A stretch of 64,000 bases of DNA from Bacteroidaceae bacterium (lineage in GTDB: Bacteria > Bacteroidota > Bacteroidia > Bacteroidales > Bacteroidaceae), in the NCBI GenBank assembly GCA_017451645.1, contig JAFTNZ010000030.1:62001-126000 (forward strand). The letters run 5' to 3'. A program made the translations under genes and the position numbers. Below the pieces are notes generated by a model that had not been told where the DNA came from, searched no databases, and was given only the letters and a program-made list of their open reading frames with translations. The number at the start of each line of letters is the position of its first letter. Positions within the stretch are counted from its first letter, which is position 1. Positions 8,534 through 17,718 of the stretch are shown here, in pieces.

Positions 8534-9235
8534 ATGGAAACGAATCGCATATTGATAGTGGACGACGAGGAGACCCTGTGCGAGGTGCTGAAACTGAACC
8601 TCGAGAATGAGGGGTATGATGTGGACACGGCCTTCAGTGCCGAGCAGGCACTCGGCTATAACCTGAAAGAATATTCGCTGATTCTGCTCGACATCATGAT
8701 GGGCGAAATCAGTGGCATAAAGATGGCGAAGATGCTGAAAGCTGATGTTGCAACAGCCGATATCCCCATCATCTTCTGTACGGCTCGAGACACGGAGGAT
8801 GATATGATTATGGGGCTGAACCTCGGTGCCGATGATTATATCATGAAGCCCTACACTGTCCGCAATGTCATAGCTCGTGTCAAGAGCGTTTTGCGCCGCA
8901 CAGCCAGTCATAAGGACAACTGCAGTACTCCAACCGAAAAGCCGAACCTGTTGAAGATCGATGGCTTGTGTCTTGATTTGGAGTTCAAACGTTGCACCGT
9001 GGATGGTGAAGAGGTCAAACTTGCACGAAAAGAGTTTGAGTTGCTTGCTTATCTTATGAGGCATAGTGGCAAGATATGCTCGCGTGAGCAAATCCTCAGT
9101 CGCGTCTGGAGCGATGAGGTGGTCGTGCTCGACCGCACCATTGATGTGAACATCACTCGTCTGCGCTCAAAGATTGGGGCTTATGGCTCATATATAGTAA
9201 CCCGTTCAGGCTTTGGCTATGGCTTCCGCGATTAA
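8534..9235 (+). CDS. OmpR/PhoB-family response regulator
   Basis: The 233-residue regulator has an N-terminal receiver with acidic pair D10-D11, phospho-acceptor D53 (LILLDIMM) and conserved K105 (DYIMKPY). A winged-helix DNA-binding domain follows from about 140, including RKEFELLAYLMRHSGKICSREQIL and the RxxIDVNITRLRSKIG recognition region. It is divergent from the porin-pst operon, which suggests it is the PhoB-equivalent controlling phosphate uptake. Sequence alone cannot separate PhoB from other OmpR-type regulators. The histidine kinase gene overlaps its 3' end. Confidence 0.93.
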   Translation: METNRILIVDDEETLCEVLKLNLENEGYDVDTAFSAEQALGYNLKEYSLILLDIMMGEISGIKMAKMLKADVATADIPIIFCTARDTEDDMIMGLNLGADDYIMKPYTVRNVIARVKSVLRRTASHKDNCSTPTEKPNLLKIDGLCLDLEFKRCTVDGEEVKLARKEFELLAYLMRHSGKICSREQILSRVWSDEVVVLDRTIDVNITRLRSKIGAYGSYIVTRSGFGYGFRD

Positions 9236-10517
9236 ACTCTCTTTCCATAAGCAGTTGTTTTTGCAACTCTTCGTGTTCTCGTGGGCGATTGTGCTATGCT
9301 TCGTAGGTTTTCAGTACATCAGGGAGAAGGAGTATAAATCCGAATTCCTGAGTGCCCAGTTGCAACAATATAATAATCATCTGCTTGTGGCTGTCGAGGA
9401 GGGGGAACCGTATGAGGAATACATAGCTTCGCACGAAAAACCATTTGATGACCTCCGCATCACACTTGTGTCATTGTCGGGCGCAGTAATTTATGATAAC
9501 ACTATCCCTGCCGGAGAACTTGACAATCACCGCAACCGTCCTGAAATCACCGATGCTTTGCACAAAGGTTCCGGATACTATATCGCGAGGCAATCTGCAA
9601 GCGATGGGCGAAAATATTTCTACTCGGCAACGCGTGGAGAACGGGTTGTTGTACGCACTGCTATTCCCTACTCTAACACGCTGCAAGACTTGCTTGAAGC
9701 CGACTGGACATTCCTGGTGGTGATGGTATCAATTACGCTTACAATGAGCCTTATAGCATACTTCACCACTCGCAAATTGGGCAAAGATATAGAGCGTGTC
9801 AACCGCTATGAGGCGGAGCAGGAGAGAAATCGCTTCAAACGACAGTTCACAAATAATATCAACCACGAGTTGAAGACCCCTGTCGCGTCCATTCAGGTGT
9901 GCCTTGAAACCTTGCTTTCGGGTATCAGTCTGAGTGAAGAGAAACGGCAGGAACTGATAGAACGATGCTATATGCACAACGAGCGCCTTCGCCGGTTGCT
10001 TGGCGATGTGTCACTCATCACACGGATGGAGGATGGGAGTGCCTTTATCAGTCGGGAGAAAGTGACAATCAACGAAATTGTCAATGAGGTTGCTGAGGAG
10101 TTGGAAGTAATGCCCGATGATGAGCGCCTGACACTTCATACAGACTTCAACGAGGAGGTTATCGTGGATGGTAATCCTTCATTGCTTGGTTCGATATTCC
10201 GCAACCTGACCGAAAATGCCATAGCTTATTCGGAGGGTAAAAACATCTGTATATCGCTGCTTGAGAACAATGAGAAGATGTGTCGCATCCGCTTCGAAGA
10301 TGACGGTAAGGGAGTTCAGCCCAATCAGCTGCCACACCTCTTCGAGCGGTTCTACCGCGTTGATAAGGGACGCTCCCGTCAGAAGGGGGGCACAGGTCTT
10401 GGTCTTGCCATCGTCAAGCATGCCGTCCAGTTCCACGGAGGGGCAATTACCGTCACCAATCGCCCGAATGGCGGATTAAGGTTTGATTTCACCCTCAGCA
10501 AGTGCAATCTCCAGTAA
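9219..10517 (+). CDS. Membrane sensor histidine kinase (PhoR-like by context)
   Basis: The ATG at 9219 is preferred over an in-frame TTG at 9213, and the gene overlaps the regulator by 17 bases. The product (432 residues) has a transmembrane helix near 13-32, a periplasmic sensor of about 130 residues, a second helix near 164-182, and a HisKA helix with phospho-accepting His216 (INHELKTP). The HATPase domain shows NLTENAIAYS (N box), FEDDGKGV (G1), LFERFYRVDKGR (F box) and GGTGLGLAIVKH (G2). With its partner and the divergent pst operon it is likely the phosphate-limitation sensor; the ligand is inferred only from position. Confidence 0.92.
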   Translation: MASAIKLSFHKQLFLQLFVFSWAIVLCFVGFQYIREKEYKSEFLSAQLQQYNNHLLVAVEEGEPYEEYIASHEKPFDDLRITLVSLSGAVIYDNTIPAGELDNHRNRPEITDALHKGSGYYIARQSASDGRKYFYSATRGERVVVRTAIPYSNTLQDLLEADWTFLVVMVSITLTMSLIAYFTTRKLGKDIERVNRYEAEQERNRFKRQFTNNINHELKTPVASIQVCLETLLSGISLSEEKRQELIERCYMHNERLRRLLGDVSLITRMEDGSAFISREKVTINEIVNEVAEELEVMPDDERLTLHTDFNEEVIVDGNPSLLGSIFRNLTENAIAYSEGKNICISLLENNEKMCRIRFEDDGKGVQPNQLPHLFERFYRVDKGRSRQKGGTGLGLAIVKHAVQFHGGAITVTNRPNGGLRFDFTLSKCNLQ

Positions 10518-10575
10518 ATCACAATATCATGTTGATTTTGCAATAAGGAGAGAAAGTGGGTCATTCATCTTTCCT

Positions 10576-10657
10576 CAGACGCAAATGACGCGGATAACGC
10601 GGAACTTCATCTTGCTTTTTTATGATTTATCCGTGTCATCCGCGTTATCCGCGTCTG
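10576..10657. repeat. Inverted GCGGATAACGCGG repeat, copy 1
   Basis: The two arms, 10576-10602 and 10631-10657, each carry CAGACGC and GCGGATAACGCGG in opposite orientation, though with slightly different spacing. They fold into a GC-rich hairpin around a T-rich loop. The element lies between the convergent 3' ends of the histidine kinase and zinc-ribbon genes. A related element is found at 18613-18701. It may serve as a bidirectional terminator or be a dispersed REP-like repeat. Confidence 0.65.
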
Positions 10658-10723
10658 AAAAATGAAATGGTGGTATTTCTCCGACGCACTACCTCCTACT
10701 TATTTCGGGAAGCAGCCCATTGG

Positions 10724-11545
10724 TTATTCGCTTGCTGCTGCGCTCTTGCGGCTTCTGCGTTTGGGGGCAGCTTTCTCCTCTACAGGTTTTTCCACACCGG
10801 CCAGTTCGGGGTCAATCATGATACGTCCGCAATATTCGCAGACAATGATTTTTTTGCGCATACGGATGTCGAGTTGGCGTTGGGGCGGAATCTTGTTGAA
10901 GCATCCGCCACAGGCATCGCGCTGAACGTAAACGATACCCAATCCGTTACGGGAGTTCTTACGGATACGCTTGAATGCCATCAGCAGACGGGGTTCAATG
11001 GTGACTTCCAACGATTTGGCTTTCTCTCTGAGCTTTTCTTCTTCTTGCTTGGTTTCGGCCACAATCTCTTCCAATTCGGCTTTCTTCAGCTCCAAATCCT
11101 TCTCGCGTTCCTCCAATAATTGTTCGCTTCGTGCGCAGTCTTCGTCTTTGTTCTTTTCGGCATTGGTATATTCGCGGATACGTTTTTCGCAGAGCTCGAT
11201 TTCCAATGTCTGGAATTCGATTTCCTTGCTCAGCATGTCATATTCACGATTGTTCCGCACGTTGTCTTGTTGTTCCTTATATCTGGCCACAGAGTTTCTT
11301 GCAGCATCAATCTCTATCTTTTTGGTAGCGATGGCCTGACGCAATTCCGCCATCTCTTTCTGTATTTTTTCGATACGGGTGTGCAGACCTGTCACCTCGT
11401 CTTCCAGGTCTTGTACTTCCAGAGGGAGTTCGCCGCGCAGGGTCTTGATTCTGTCTATTTCAGACAGGGTAGTCTGTAACTGGTAGAGAGCCTTCAATTT
11501 CTGCTCTACGCTCAAGTCGGTAGGGTCTTTTTTTTCTTTAGCCAT
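10724..11545 (-). CDS. C4-type zinc-ribbon coiled-coil protein
   Basis: The 273-residue protein has a long N-terminal coiled coil (about 10-190, full of heptad Leu/Ile and charged Glu/Lys), then a zinc ribbon with CGGC and CEYC cysteine pairs (about 213-243), then a basic Lys/Arg/Ala tail. This is the CT398/zf-RING_7 type of protein, whose role is unclear; related proteins have been linked to flagellar export or nucleic-acid binding. The cysteines all look intact. It is five bases upstream of nothing else but follows the Nif3-like gene by five bases, so the two form an operon. Confidence 0.82.
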   Translation of the reverse strand: MAKEKKDPTDLSVEQKLKALYQLQTTLSEIDRIKTLRGELPLEVQDLEDEVTGLHTRIEKIQKEMAELRQAIATKKIEIDAARNSVARYKEQQDNVRNNREYDMLSKEIEFQTLEIELCEKRIREYTNAEKNKDEDCARSEQLLEEREKDLELKKAELEEIVAETKQEEEKLREKAKSLEVTIEPRLLMAFKRIRKNSRNGLGIVYVQRDACGGCFNKIPPQRQLDIRMRKKIIVCEYCGRIMIDPELAGVEKPVEEKAAPKRRSRKSAAASE

Positions 11546-11550
11546 ACGTT

Positions 11551-12645
11551 TTACAAATAATTAATCGGATTGGTGCACACACTGGTCTGTCTGACGGGCA
11601 GCTCGGGGCACGTCTCCTTTATGATTGATTGAAATATTTCTGTAGTGAATTGTTCGCTTTCGTAATGTCCGATTTCCACCATCAGCAGGTCATCGTCGTG
11701 TCCGAAATAGTCGTGATACTTGATTTCTCCTGTCAGGAAAGCATCTGCCCCTTGTCCGATAGCCTGTGGTAGCAGGAAGGATCCTGCTCCCCCGCACAGG
11801 GCGATGGTCCGGATGGGGCTTCTGCCATAGTTGTTGTATTTTATGCAACCGGTCAGGAATGTCTCTTTCACTTTTTGCAGGAAGTCGTTGGTGGTCATTT
11901 CTTCAGGCAGTTTGCCTATGATGCCTGCTCCTGCCTGCATCCATTGGTTCTTCAAGGGGTAGAGGTCGTAGGCCGGTTCTTCATAGGGGTGTGCTTCCAC
12001 CAATGCCCGCAAGGCTTTTGCTTTGCAGTGGGCAGGTATGACGGTCTCTATCCGTACCTCAATTTCGCGGTGCATCTCACCGATGTTCCCGCAGAAGGGA
12101 TTACTCCCCTCTCCTGCCCTGAATGTGCCTTCTCCCATCAGGTTGTAGCTGCACGCATCGTAGTTGCCTATGCATCCGCATCCGGCATCGAACAGTGCTT
12201 GCCGCACCTTGTCGGCTTGTGTTGTGGGTACGAAAGTCACCAATTTCAGCAGACTCTCCTCTTTCGGGGAAAGTATGCGCAGGTCGGTCATTTCCAGCTT
12301 TTCGGCCATCTTGTAGTTTACACCACCCATGGCATTGTCCATATTGGTGTGGTGCGAACAGATGGCAATACCGTGTCGGATGGCTTTCAGCACGCAACGC
12401 TCCACGTAGTTTCGTCCGGTGATGGATTTCAGTCCGCCGAAGATGAGCGGATGGTGCGACACGATGAGGTTGTACCCCAACGCTACGGCTTCATCCACTA
12501 CAGCTTCCGTCACGTCCAGACACAACAATGCCCCTGTAACTTCCGCCTCTGTCAGTCCTACTTGCAAGCCGGCATTGTCCCATCCGTCTTGCAAGGGCAG
12601 TGGCGCGAATTGTTCAAGGGCACACACTATTTCCTTAATCTTCAT
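11551..12645 (-). CDS. Nif3-like dinuclear metal-centre protein
   Basis: The 364-residue protein belongs to the YbgI/NIF3 family of toroidal hexamers with two metal ions per subunit. The N-terminal half contains QDGWDNAGLQVG and LIVSHHPLIFGG, whose histidines bind metal. The C-terminal half has TGEIKYHDYFGH and VEIGHYESEQF, giving the second metal-binding set. The long form carries an inserted central domain (about 130-230, CIII/YqfO type). The biochemical role is uncertain; some members are annotated as GTP cyclohydrolase 1 type 2. It is the first gene of a two-gene unit with the zinc-ribbon protein. Confidence 0.92.
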   Translation of the reverse strand: MKIKEIVCALEQFAPLPLQDGWDNAGLQVGLTEAEVTGALLCLDVTEAVVDEAVALGYNLIVSHHPLIFGGLKSITGRNYVERCVLKAIRHGIAICSHHTNMDNAMGGVNYKMAEKLEMTDLRILSPKEESLLKLVTFVPTTQADKVRQALFDAGCGCIGNYDACSYNLMGEGTFRAGEGSNPFCGNIGEMHREIEVRIETVIPAHCKAKALRALVEAHPYEEPAYDLYPLKNQWMQAGAGIIGKLPEEMTTNDFLQKVKETFLTGCIKYNNYGRSPIRTIALCGGAGSFLLPQAIGQGADAFLTGEIKYHDYFGHDDDLLMVEIGHYESEQFTTEIFQSIIKETCPELPVRQTSVCTNPINYL

Positions 12646-12669
12646 TTGTCGTGAAATGAGTATTCGTGC

Positions 12670-12678
12670 GCAAAGGTA
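12670..12678 (-). promoter_or_regulatory. Promoter -7 element of the Nif3-like gene
   Basis: The minus strand reads TACCTTTGC, a perfect -7, with a TTG 18 bases upstream. The leader to the ATG at 12645 is about 20 nt. Confidence 0.65.
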
Positions 12679-12724
12679 CGAAATAATTATGAATTACAAC
12701 TGCTTTTCTGAGAAAAAAAGCAGC

Positions 12725-13513
12725 TTATTCTTTGAACACTTTCCGGATGCATCCGTATGCGTCAAACGTCTTGCTGAAAGAGAGCCGTAGGGTAATCATC
12801 AGCGAAAGGATAGAGGCCGTGACGGTAATGACGATAATCATCATCTGGTATTTGATGGCAACGTTGGGAGACGAGCCTCCCAGTATTTGGCCTATCATGG
12901 TACCCGGCAGTGCCACCAGTCCCATCACTGCCATATTGGCAATGGCAGGGCTGAATGCTTTGATGATGGCTTCGCGCACGAATGGGGCTGTGGCTTCGTG
13001 GCGGGTGGCCCCATTGCCCAGCAGGTAGTAGTAGAGCTGCTGTTCGCGCATCAGGTCGGTGTAGAAGGTGTTCAGTGCGATGACGTTGCTCGACAGCATA
13101 TTGCCCATCAGGATGCCGAAGATTGGTATCATGTACTGTGCTCCGAAGATGTTGTCGAGCTTCAGTACAATTCCCAGGAAGTAGAGTCCCACCAGAATGG
13201 CTGAAGCCAGGAAGCCGACGATGATGGGGAGCATCAGGATGCTTCGCTTCAGCCGGGTGCGCGAGAGGGCTGTTTCCGTAGCTACAAACACCATGATGAG
13301 CACCCACAGGAAGTTGACCCATGCATTGTCCCACAGGAAAAGATACTTCAGGTACATGCCGATGAGAAAAAGCTGTATCATCATGCGCAGGGCGCCCGTC
13401 AGTGTGGCCTTCACCAGTCCTGTTCTGAAGCGGTGGAAGTAGTAAACCGGCACGAGCAGCAGCAGCATGCCTATGCACAATCCCCAATAGCTGATGTCGA
13501 TAGTCGTTCCCAT
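12725..13513 (-). CDS. fetB: FetB-type ABC exporter permease (UPF0014)
   Basis: The 262-residue membrane protein has about seven hydrophobic segments and the family signatures ETALSRTRLKRS and GMLMGNMLSSNVIAL-type loop (here ILMGNMLSSNVIALN). The GATRHEATAPFVREAI segment is the coupling region. FetB with the ATPase FetA exports iron and contributes to metal or oxidative-stress tolerance in E. coli; the same role here is inferred by family. It follows the ATPase gene by ten bases on the same strand. Confidence 0.88.
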   Translation of the reverse strand: MGTTIDISYWGLCIGMLLLLVPVYYFHRFRTGLVKATLTGALRMMIQLFLIGMYLKYLFLWDNAWVNFLWVLIMVFVATETALSRTRLKRSILMLPIIVGFLASAILVGLYFLGIVLKLDNIFGAQYMIPIFGILMGNMLSSNVIALNTFYTDLMREQQLYYYLLGNGATRHEATAPFVREAIIKAFSPAIANMAVMGLVALPGTMIGQILGGSSPNVAIKYQMMIIVITVTASILSLMITLRLSFSKTFDAYGCIRKVFKE

Positions 13514-13523
13514 CGTGTCCCTT

Positions 13524-14189
13524 TTATCCTAAATATATGTGTTCCTCTTTGGTCCGGTCGGGTGTGTGTCCCAGAGTTATCACCCTTTTGCAGCCCTTCA
13601 TGAAAGTGGCATCGTGCGACACGGCCACCACCGTTTTTCCTCTGCTGGCCTGGTGTTGTACAAATTGCAGCACCCTCCTGCTCGATTCTTGGTCAAGTGC
13701 CGAAGTCGGCTCGTCGATAATCATCAGCGGTTTGTCTTGCATGGCTGTGATTGCCAACAGGATGCGTTGCCGTTGTCCGCCAGATATTTCATGTATACGC
13801 TTGTCCATTATCTCTCTTTCAAGTCCCAATTCTTCAAGATGGCAGAGTAGTTCCTCCTCAGAAAAGGCAGCCTCTTTGTTTGCTTTCAGGTCGAAGGGCA
13901 GGCGGACCATCTCTTTCACCCTATCCATGGGGAGCGAAAGGCCTTGAGGCATCCATGCTGTTTTTAGCCGGATGATGGGAGCCGAACCGGGGGTCAGTAG
14001 GATGTTGTCCACCGCAATGCTTCCCTTGTAGGGAGTCACCAAGCCCATAATGGCTTTTAGCAATGTGGTTTTTCCGCACCCCGATTGTCCGGTGAGGCAA
14101 ATCAGTTCTCCGCGTTTGGCATGGAGGTTTATATCTCTGAAAAGCGTTGTTTGTCCGAAGCGTATTTCCAGCCCTTCTATCTGTAGCAT
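13524..14189 (-). CDS. fetA: FetA-type ABC exporter ATP-binding protein
   Basis: The 221-residue ATPase has Walker A GQSGCGKTT (34-42), the signature ISGGQRQRIL (about 134-143), Walker B LMIIDEP and the switch His in VAVSHD. It is smaller than typical importer ATPases, as expected for the FetA/YbbL subfamily, and is directly upstream of the fetB permease gene. A promoter-like TACCTTCGC occurs on the minus strand about 25 bases before the ATG. It is a variant of the -7 consensus. Confidence 0.87.
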   Translation of the reverse strand: MLQIEGLEIRFGQTTLFRDINLHAKRGELICLTGQSGCGKTTLLKAIMGLVTPYKGSIAVDNILLTPGSAPIIRLKTAWMPQGLSLPMDRVKEMVRLPFDLKANKEAAFSEEELLCHLEELGLEREIMDKRIHEISGGQRQRILLAITAMQDKPLMIIDEPTSALDQESSRRVLQFVQHQASRGKTVVAVSHDATFMKGCKRVITLGHTPDRTKEEHIYLG

Positions 14190-14358
14190 GCTCTATCAAA
14201 ATAAAACTCTTGCGAAGGTACAGCTTTTTGCCTGTCCTACCAAGTTTTCTCAGCAGGCATTAACGTGCATTAACCATGTGGCGCTGAATGATTACGCTGA
14301 AACATGGGGTAAAAACAAATTTTACGCTTTATTTTTTGGAAATAGAAGTATATATTTT

Positions 14359-14442
14359 ATAATCTGTGTCACGGATTATATATTCCAAGGTTCAGATTAT
14401 ATAATCTGGGCTTTGGAATATAGAATCTGCGATTCGGATTAT
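14359..14442. repeat. Nested palindromic hairpin between fetA and the DUF2582 gene
   Basis: Outer arms 14359-14388 and 14413-14442 are inverted copies matching at 24 of 30 positions. Between them lies a perfect 16-bp palindrome, CAGATTATATAATCTG (14393-14408). Each outer arm is itself built from GATTAT/ATAATC units, so several alternative hairpins are possible. It begins eight bases past the stop of the minus-strand DUF2582 gene. It may terminate that transcript, or be an operator or a miniature repeat element. Confidence 0.65.
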
Positions 14443-14450
14443 AGAAATCA

Positions 14451-14669
14451 CTATCCAATATAAAGATTCATTCCTAAAGAAACATTATTCTCGCCGCGAT
14501 GGCAGCCAAAACAGATGCTTCCTTCGTGTGCAAGCCAGCCGATGGCTGCATTGAGGTCGCGGTCTGGCAGTCGGGTGGCAGCTTTCAGTTCGGCATATGT
14601 CCATTCGCGGTTGTATCCCATGATGCTACGTAAGAGCAGGGCATTGCGGTTGATACTTGTTCGGTCCAT
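14451..14669 (-). CDS. Winged helix-turn-helix protein, DUF2582 family
   Basis: This 72-residue protein fits the DUF2582 winged-helix fold. It runs NREWTYAELKAATRLPDRDLNAAIGWLAHEG (about 20-50), the HTH, followed by a beta-wing ending NNVSLGMNLYIG. Such proteins are common in Bacteroidota and presumed to bind DNA, but no function is established to my knowledge. A second family member is encoded at 49363-49563. Both genes lie beside palindromes centred on TTATATAA, although here the palindrome is downstream of the gene. Confidence 0.75.
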   Translation of the reverse strand: MDRTSINRNALLLRSIMGYNREWTYAELKAATRLPDRDLNAAIGWLAHEGSICFGCHRGENNVSLGMNLYIG

Positions 14670-14736
14670 CGTCTGGTGTATGAAAGAGATTCGTTCATTG
14701 ATTTGTCAGCGATATAACAAGTGGTCGCAGAAAATG

Positions 14737-14768
14737 TTTGTCGGGCAGAATATTTTGGCTATATTTGC
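14737..14768 (+). promoter_or_regulatory. Promoter of the GH127/146-type glycosidase
   Basis: TTTG (14737-14740), a 19-base spacer and TATATTTGC (14760-14768) make an exact match to the Bacteroidota consensus. Because it lies inside the longest open frame, it rules out the upstream TTG start and sets the start at 14798. Confidence 0.85.
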
Positions 14769-14797
14769 CGCAAGAAATACCATCAGAAAGAGACAAT

Positions 14798-17710
14798 ATG
14801 AGAAAAAATATCGTTTGCTGCATTTTGTGTGCAGGCATCGGGCTTGCCGTAGTACCGGAAGCGGTTGCGCAGGAAAGGACTATCGTGAAGGTGGCGCCTG
14901 TAGAAGTTGAATCACCCGTAGGCACAGTGCCGCGCCTGCCTTACCGTTTATGGGTGAACTATAGTGACGGTGCCGGCGGATGGCGTCAGGTAAGGTGGAC
15001 GAACAGTGCATTGTCTGCAGAGCAGGAGATGGTCAATGACAGCCTTTACCCTGTAGGGAAGCGATACCACATCGGAGGCTTTATCATAGGAGACAACCGG
15101 ACACCGGACGGTTATCCCGTGGAAGCGGACATCACCGTGGTGGAAGAGGCATATCGTGTGCCGGCACGCTGTCCGTTGGCCGAACCATTGCCGCTGGACA
15201 GGGTGACGGTGGAGGGAAGTAACCGGCTGACCGGCAACCGTGAATTGGCCATACGCGCCATACTCAGCTGGGATGTGAAGCAGCAACTCTATAATTACCG
15301 TGACACTTATGGACTCCCTACCGAGGGGTATGCGGTAGCCGACGGATGGGATTCGCCTACAACCAAACTGAAAGGTCATGGCTCGGGGCACTATATGTCG
15401 GCACTGGCTTTTGCCTTTGCCAGCGCAGAAGATGCCTCGGTGAAAGATTCCTTGCGGAGTAGGATAAGGCTGATGGTCAACGAACTGCGCAAATGCCAAG
15501 AGCGTACCTTTGTGTGGAACGATTCGTTGGGACGCTATTGGGAGGCCCGGGATTTTGCCCCCGAAGATGAATTGCGCACGATGAAGGGTACGTGGGAAGC
15601 CTTCGACAAGCACAAGCAGGAGTATGCCCGCTACGGCTACGGTTATCTGAATGCCATACCGGCTCACCATGCGGTTCTGATAGAGATGTACCGTCCGTAC
15701 AACAACAATGAGTGGGTGTGGGCACCCTACTATGCCATCCACAAGCAGTTGGCCGGACTGATAGACATTGCCACCTATGTGGACGACAAGGAGATAGCCG
15801 GAAAGGCGCTGCTTGTGGCCAAGGACATGGGGTTGTGGATATGGAACCGGTTGCACTACCGTACCTTTGTAGAGACCGGAGGTACCCGTGAAGAGCGGCG
15901 TGTACGGCCGGGCAACCGCTACGAGATGTGGAACATGTACATTGCCGGAGAGGACGGTGGCACGGGTGAATCGCTCGCACGCCTTTCGGAAATGGTCGAT
16001 GATAAGGAGGAGAAGGAGCGTTTGCTCGAGGCTGCCTCGTTCTTCGACAGTCCGGCCTTCTACGACCCGCTGTCAAGAAACATTGATGACATCCGTACCC
16101 GCCATGCCAACCAGCACATTCCTAAAATTACGAGTGCTTTGAGAAGTTACAGAGGTAATGGTGAGGCATATTATTACAACCTGGCTCTGAACTTCTGGCA
16201 GATGGTGCAAGGGCGTTATGCCTACTCCACCGGTGGGGTGGGCAACGGCGAAATGTTCCGCCAACCTTATACGCAAGTGTTGAGCATGAATACCAACGTG
16301 ACGACCGACCATAACGGGACACTTTGTCCCAATCCGACTCTGAACGAGACTTGTTGTGCCTATAATCTGGCCAAACTGACGAAGGACTTGAATTGCTTTG
16401 ACCCCGACAATGCGGCCTATATGGATTACTACGAGCGGGTGCTCTACAATCAGATAGTGGGTTCGCTGCATCCCACACATTACATGACCACTTACCACTA
16501 TGCCGTAGGGTTGGACGCTTCCAAGCCATGGGGAAATCGCACTCCACAAGAGTCATGTTGCGGCGGTACCGGTTCGGAGAGTCATGTCAAGTATCAGGAA
16601 GCAGCCTATTTTACCTCCAAGAATACTCTGTGGGTAGCCCTTTATCTGCCTACCAGGGCTGTGTGGGAAGAGAAAGGGGTGACATTCCGTCAGGAGTGTC
16701 TTTGGCCGGCTGAACGCTCGACCATACGCATCACCGAAGGAAAAGCCCGTTTTGCCATGAAATTACGCGTGCCTTATTGGGCTACAGAGGGATTTGACAT
16801 CCGGTTGAACGGCCAGTCGGTCGCTTCGGAATACACTCCTTCAAGTTATGTTGAAATCCCATCCCGCAGATGGAAGCCCGGCGATGTGGTGGAAATCATG
16901 ATGCCCTTTACCAAACATATCCACTACGGCCCCGACAAGATGGAGACGGCCGCCACGGCTCCCGGAGAGACAGCCACGGCCTTTCTTCCAGAATGGACGG
17001 GGACACTGATGTATGGCCCGCTGGCCATGGCTACCACAGGGATAAAGCATTGGATGGATGGGGACATCTACATCGACTCGCAACTGAAAGCCATCAAAGC
17101 CAATGCTCCGACAACAGAGGAGGGCACACATGGCAACCTGTATACGCTCACTTTAGGCAACCGCACTTTTGTGCCCGACTACTATGCCGACCGAAACTCC
17201 ACACATTATTTGCGCATCCATCTGACAGACAATGTTCATGAGTATGAACCGTTGCAACGGGACGACAAACAGGCTTTGGACGAACTCATCCAAGTGGCCG
17301 AAGAGCGCCGGTTGGCACAAGAGGCTTGGCTGGCACTGGAAGTAAAAGTGCCTGAATATGCCCCGTGGGCTCCACGCGGATATGAGAATCTGATGATGGT
17401 GCTGGCTCAGGCAAAAGCACTCAGTACCGATGGGTCGGCTCCGGCAGACAAGGTGAACGCCGTCACCGCCTCACTCAATGCGGCCATCAACACCATGCGT
17501 CCGGGTAACTTGGCCGAACTTGGCGAACTGGATGCGTTGCTTGCTCTGCTGAAACGTGCCCGCAGGAAGGCAGCCACCTACCCTACTCCTGCGCTGACGG
17601 AAACCATCGACTATGCCGATATGGTGGTGAAGTATGTGTCCGACGGAAGCGGCACACCGGACATGATCAAGAATGCCGAAGAGCGGTTGAAGCGTGTATT
17701 GGAAGAATAA
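14798..17710 (+). CDS. Secreted GH127/GH146-type glycoside hydrolase (beta-L-arabinofuranosidase-like)
   Basis: The 970-residue protein starts with a signal peptide (MRKNIVCCILCAGIGLAVV...AVA). Its alpha/alpha-barrel carries the GH127-type zinc and nucleophile set: E517 and C519 (LNETCCAY) and C587-C588 (QESCCGGTG), corresponding to Glu338, Cys340, Cys417 and Cys418 of the bifidobacterial enzyme HypBA1. Such enzymes remove beta-L-arabinofuranose or related sugars from plant glycans. A beta-sandwich region follows. The last 140 residues look like two helical FIVAR-type modules. No SusC/SusD pair is nearby, so it is not in an obvious polysaccharide-utilisation locus. GH146 or a related family is equally possible. 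Confidence 0.85.
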   Translation: MRKNIVCCILCAGIGLAVVPEAVAQERTIVKVAPVEVESPVGTVPRLPYRLWVNYSDGAGGWRQVRWTNSALSAEQEMVNDSLYPVGKRYHIGGFIIGDNRTPDGYPVEADITVVEEAYRVPARCPLAEPLPLDRVTVEGSNRLTGNRELAIRAILSWDVKQQLYNYRDTYGLPTEGYAVADGWDSPTTKLKGHGSGHYMSALAFAFASAEDASVKDSLRSRIRLMVNELRKCQERTFVWNDSLGRYWEARDFAPEDELRTMKGTWEAFDKHKQEYARYGYGYLNAIPAHHAVLIEMYRPYNNNEWVWAPYYAIHKQLAGLIDIATYVDDKEIAGKALLVAKDMGLWIWNRLHYRTFVETGGTREERRVRPGNRYEMWNMYIAGEDGGTGESLARLSEMVDDKEEKERLLEAASFFDSPAFYDPLSRNIDDIRTRHANQHIPKITSALRSYRGNGEAYYYNLALNFWQMVQGRYAYSTGGVGNGEMFRQPYTQVLSMNTNVTTDHNGTLCPNPTLNETCCAYNLAKLTKDLNCFDPDNAAYMDYYERVLYNQIVGSLHPTHYMTTYHYAVGLDASKPWGNRTPQESCCGGTGSESHVKYQEAAYFTSKNTLWVALYLPTRAVWEEKGVTFRQECLWPAERSTIRITEGKARFAMKLRVPYWATEGFDIRLNGQSVASEYTPSSYVEIPSRRWKPGDVVEIMMPFTKHIHYGPDKMETAATAPGETATAFLPEWTGTLMYGPLAMATTGIKHWMDGDIYIDSQLKAIKANAPTTEEGTHGNLYTLTLGNRTFVPDYYADRNSTHYLRIHLTDNVHEYEPLQRDDKQALDELIQVAEERRLAQEAWLALEVKVPEYAPWAPRGYENLMMVLAQAKALSTDGSAPADKVNAVTASLNAAINTMRPGNLAELGELDALLALLKRARRKAATYPTPALTETIDYADMVVKYVSDGSGTPDMIKNAEERLKRVLEE

Positions 17711-17718
17711 GAAACGGA

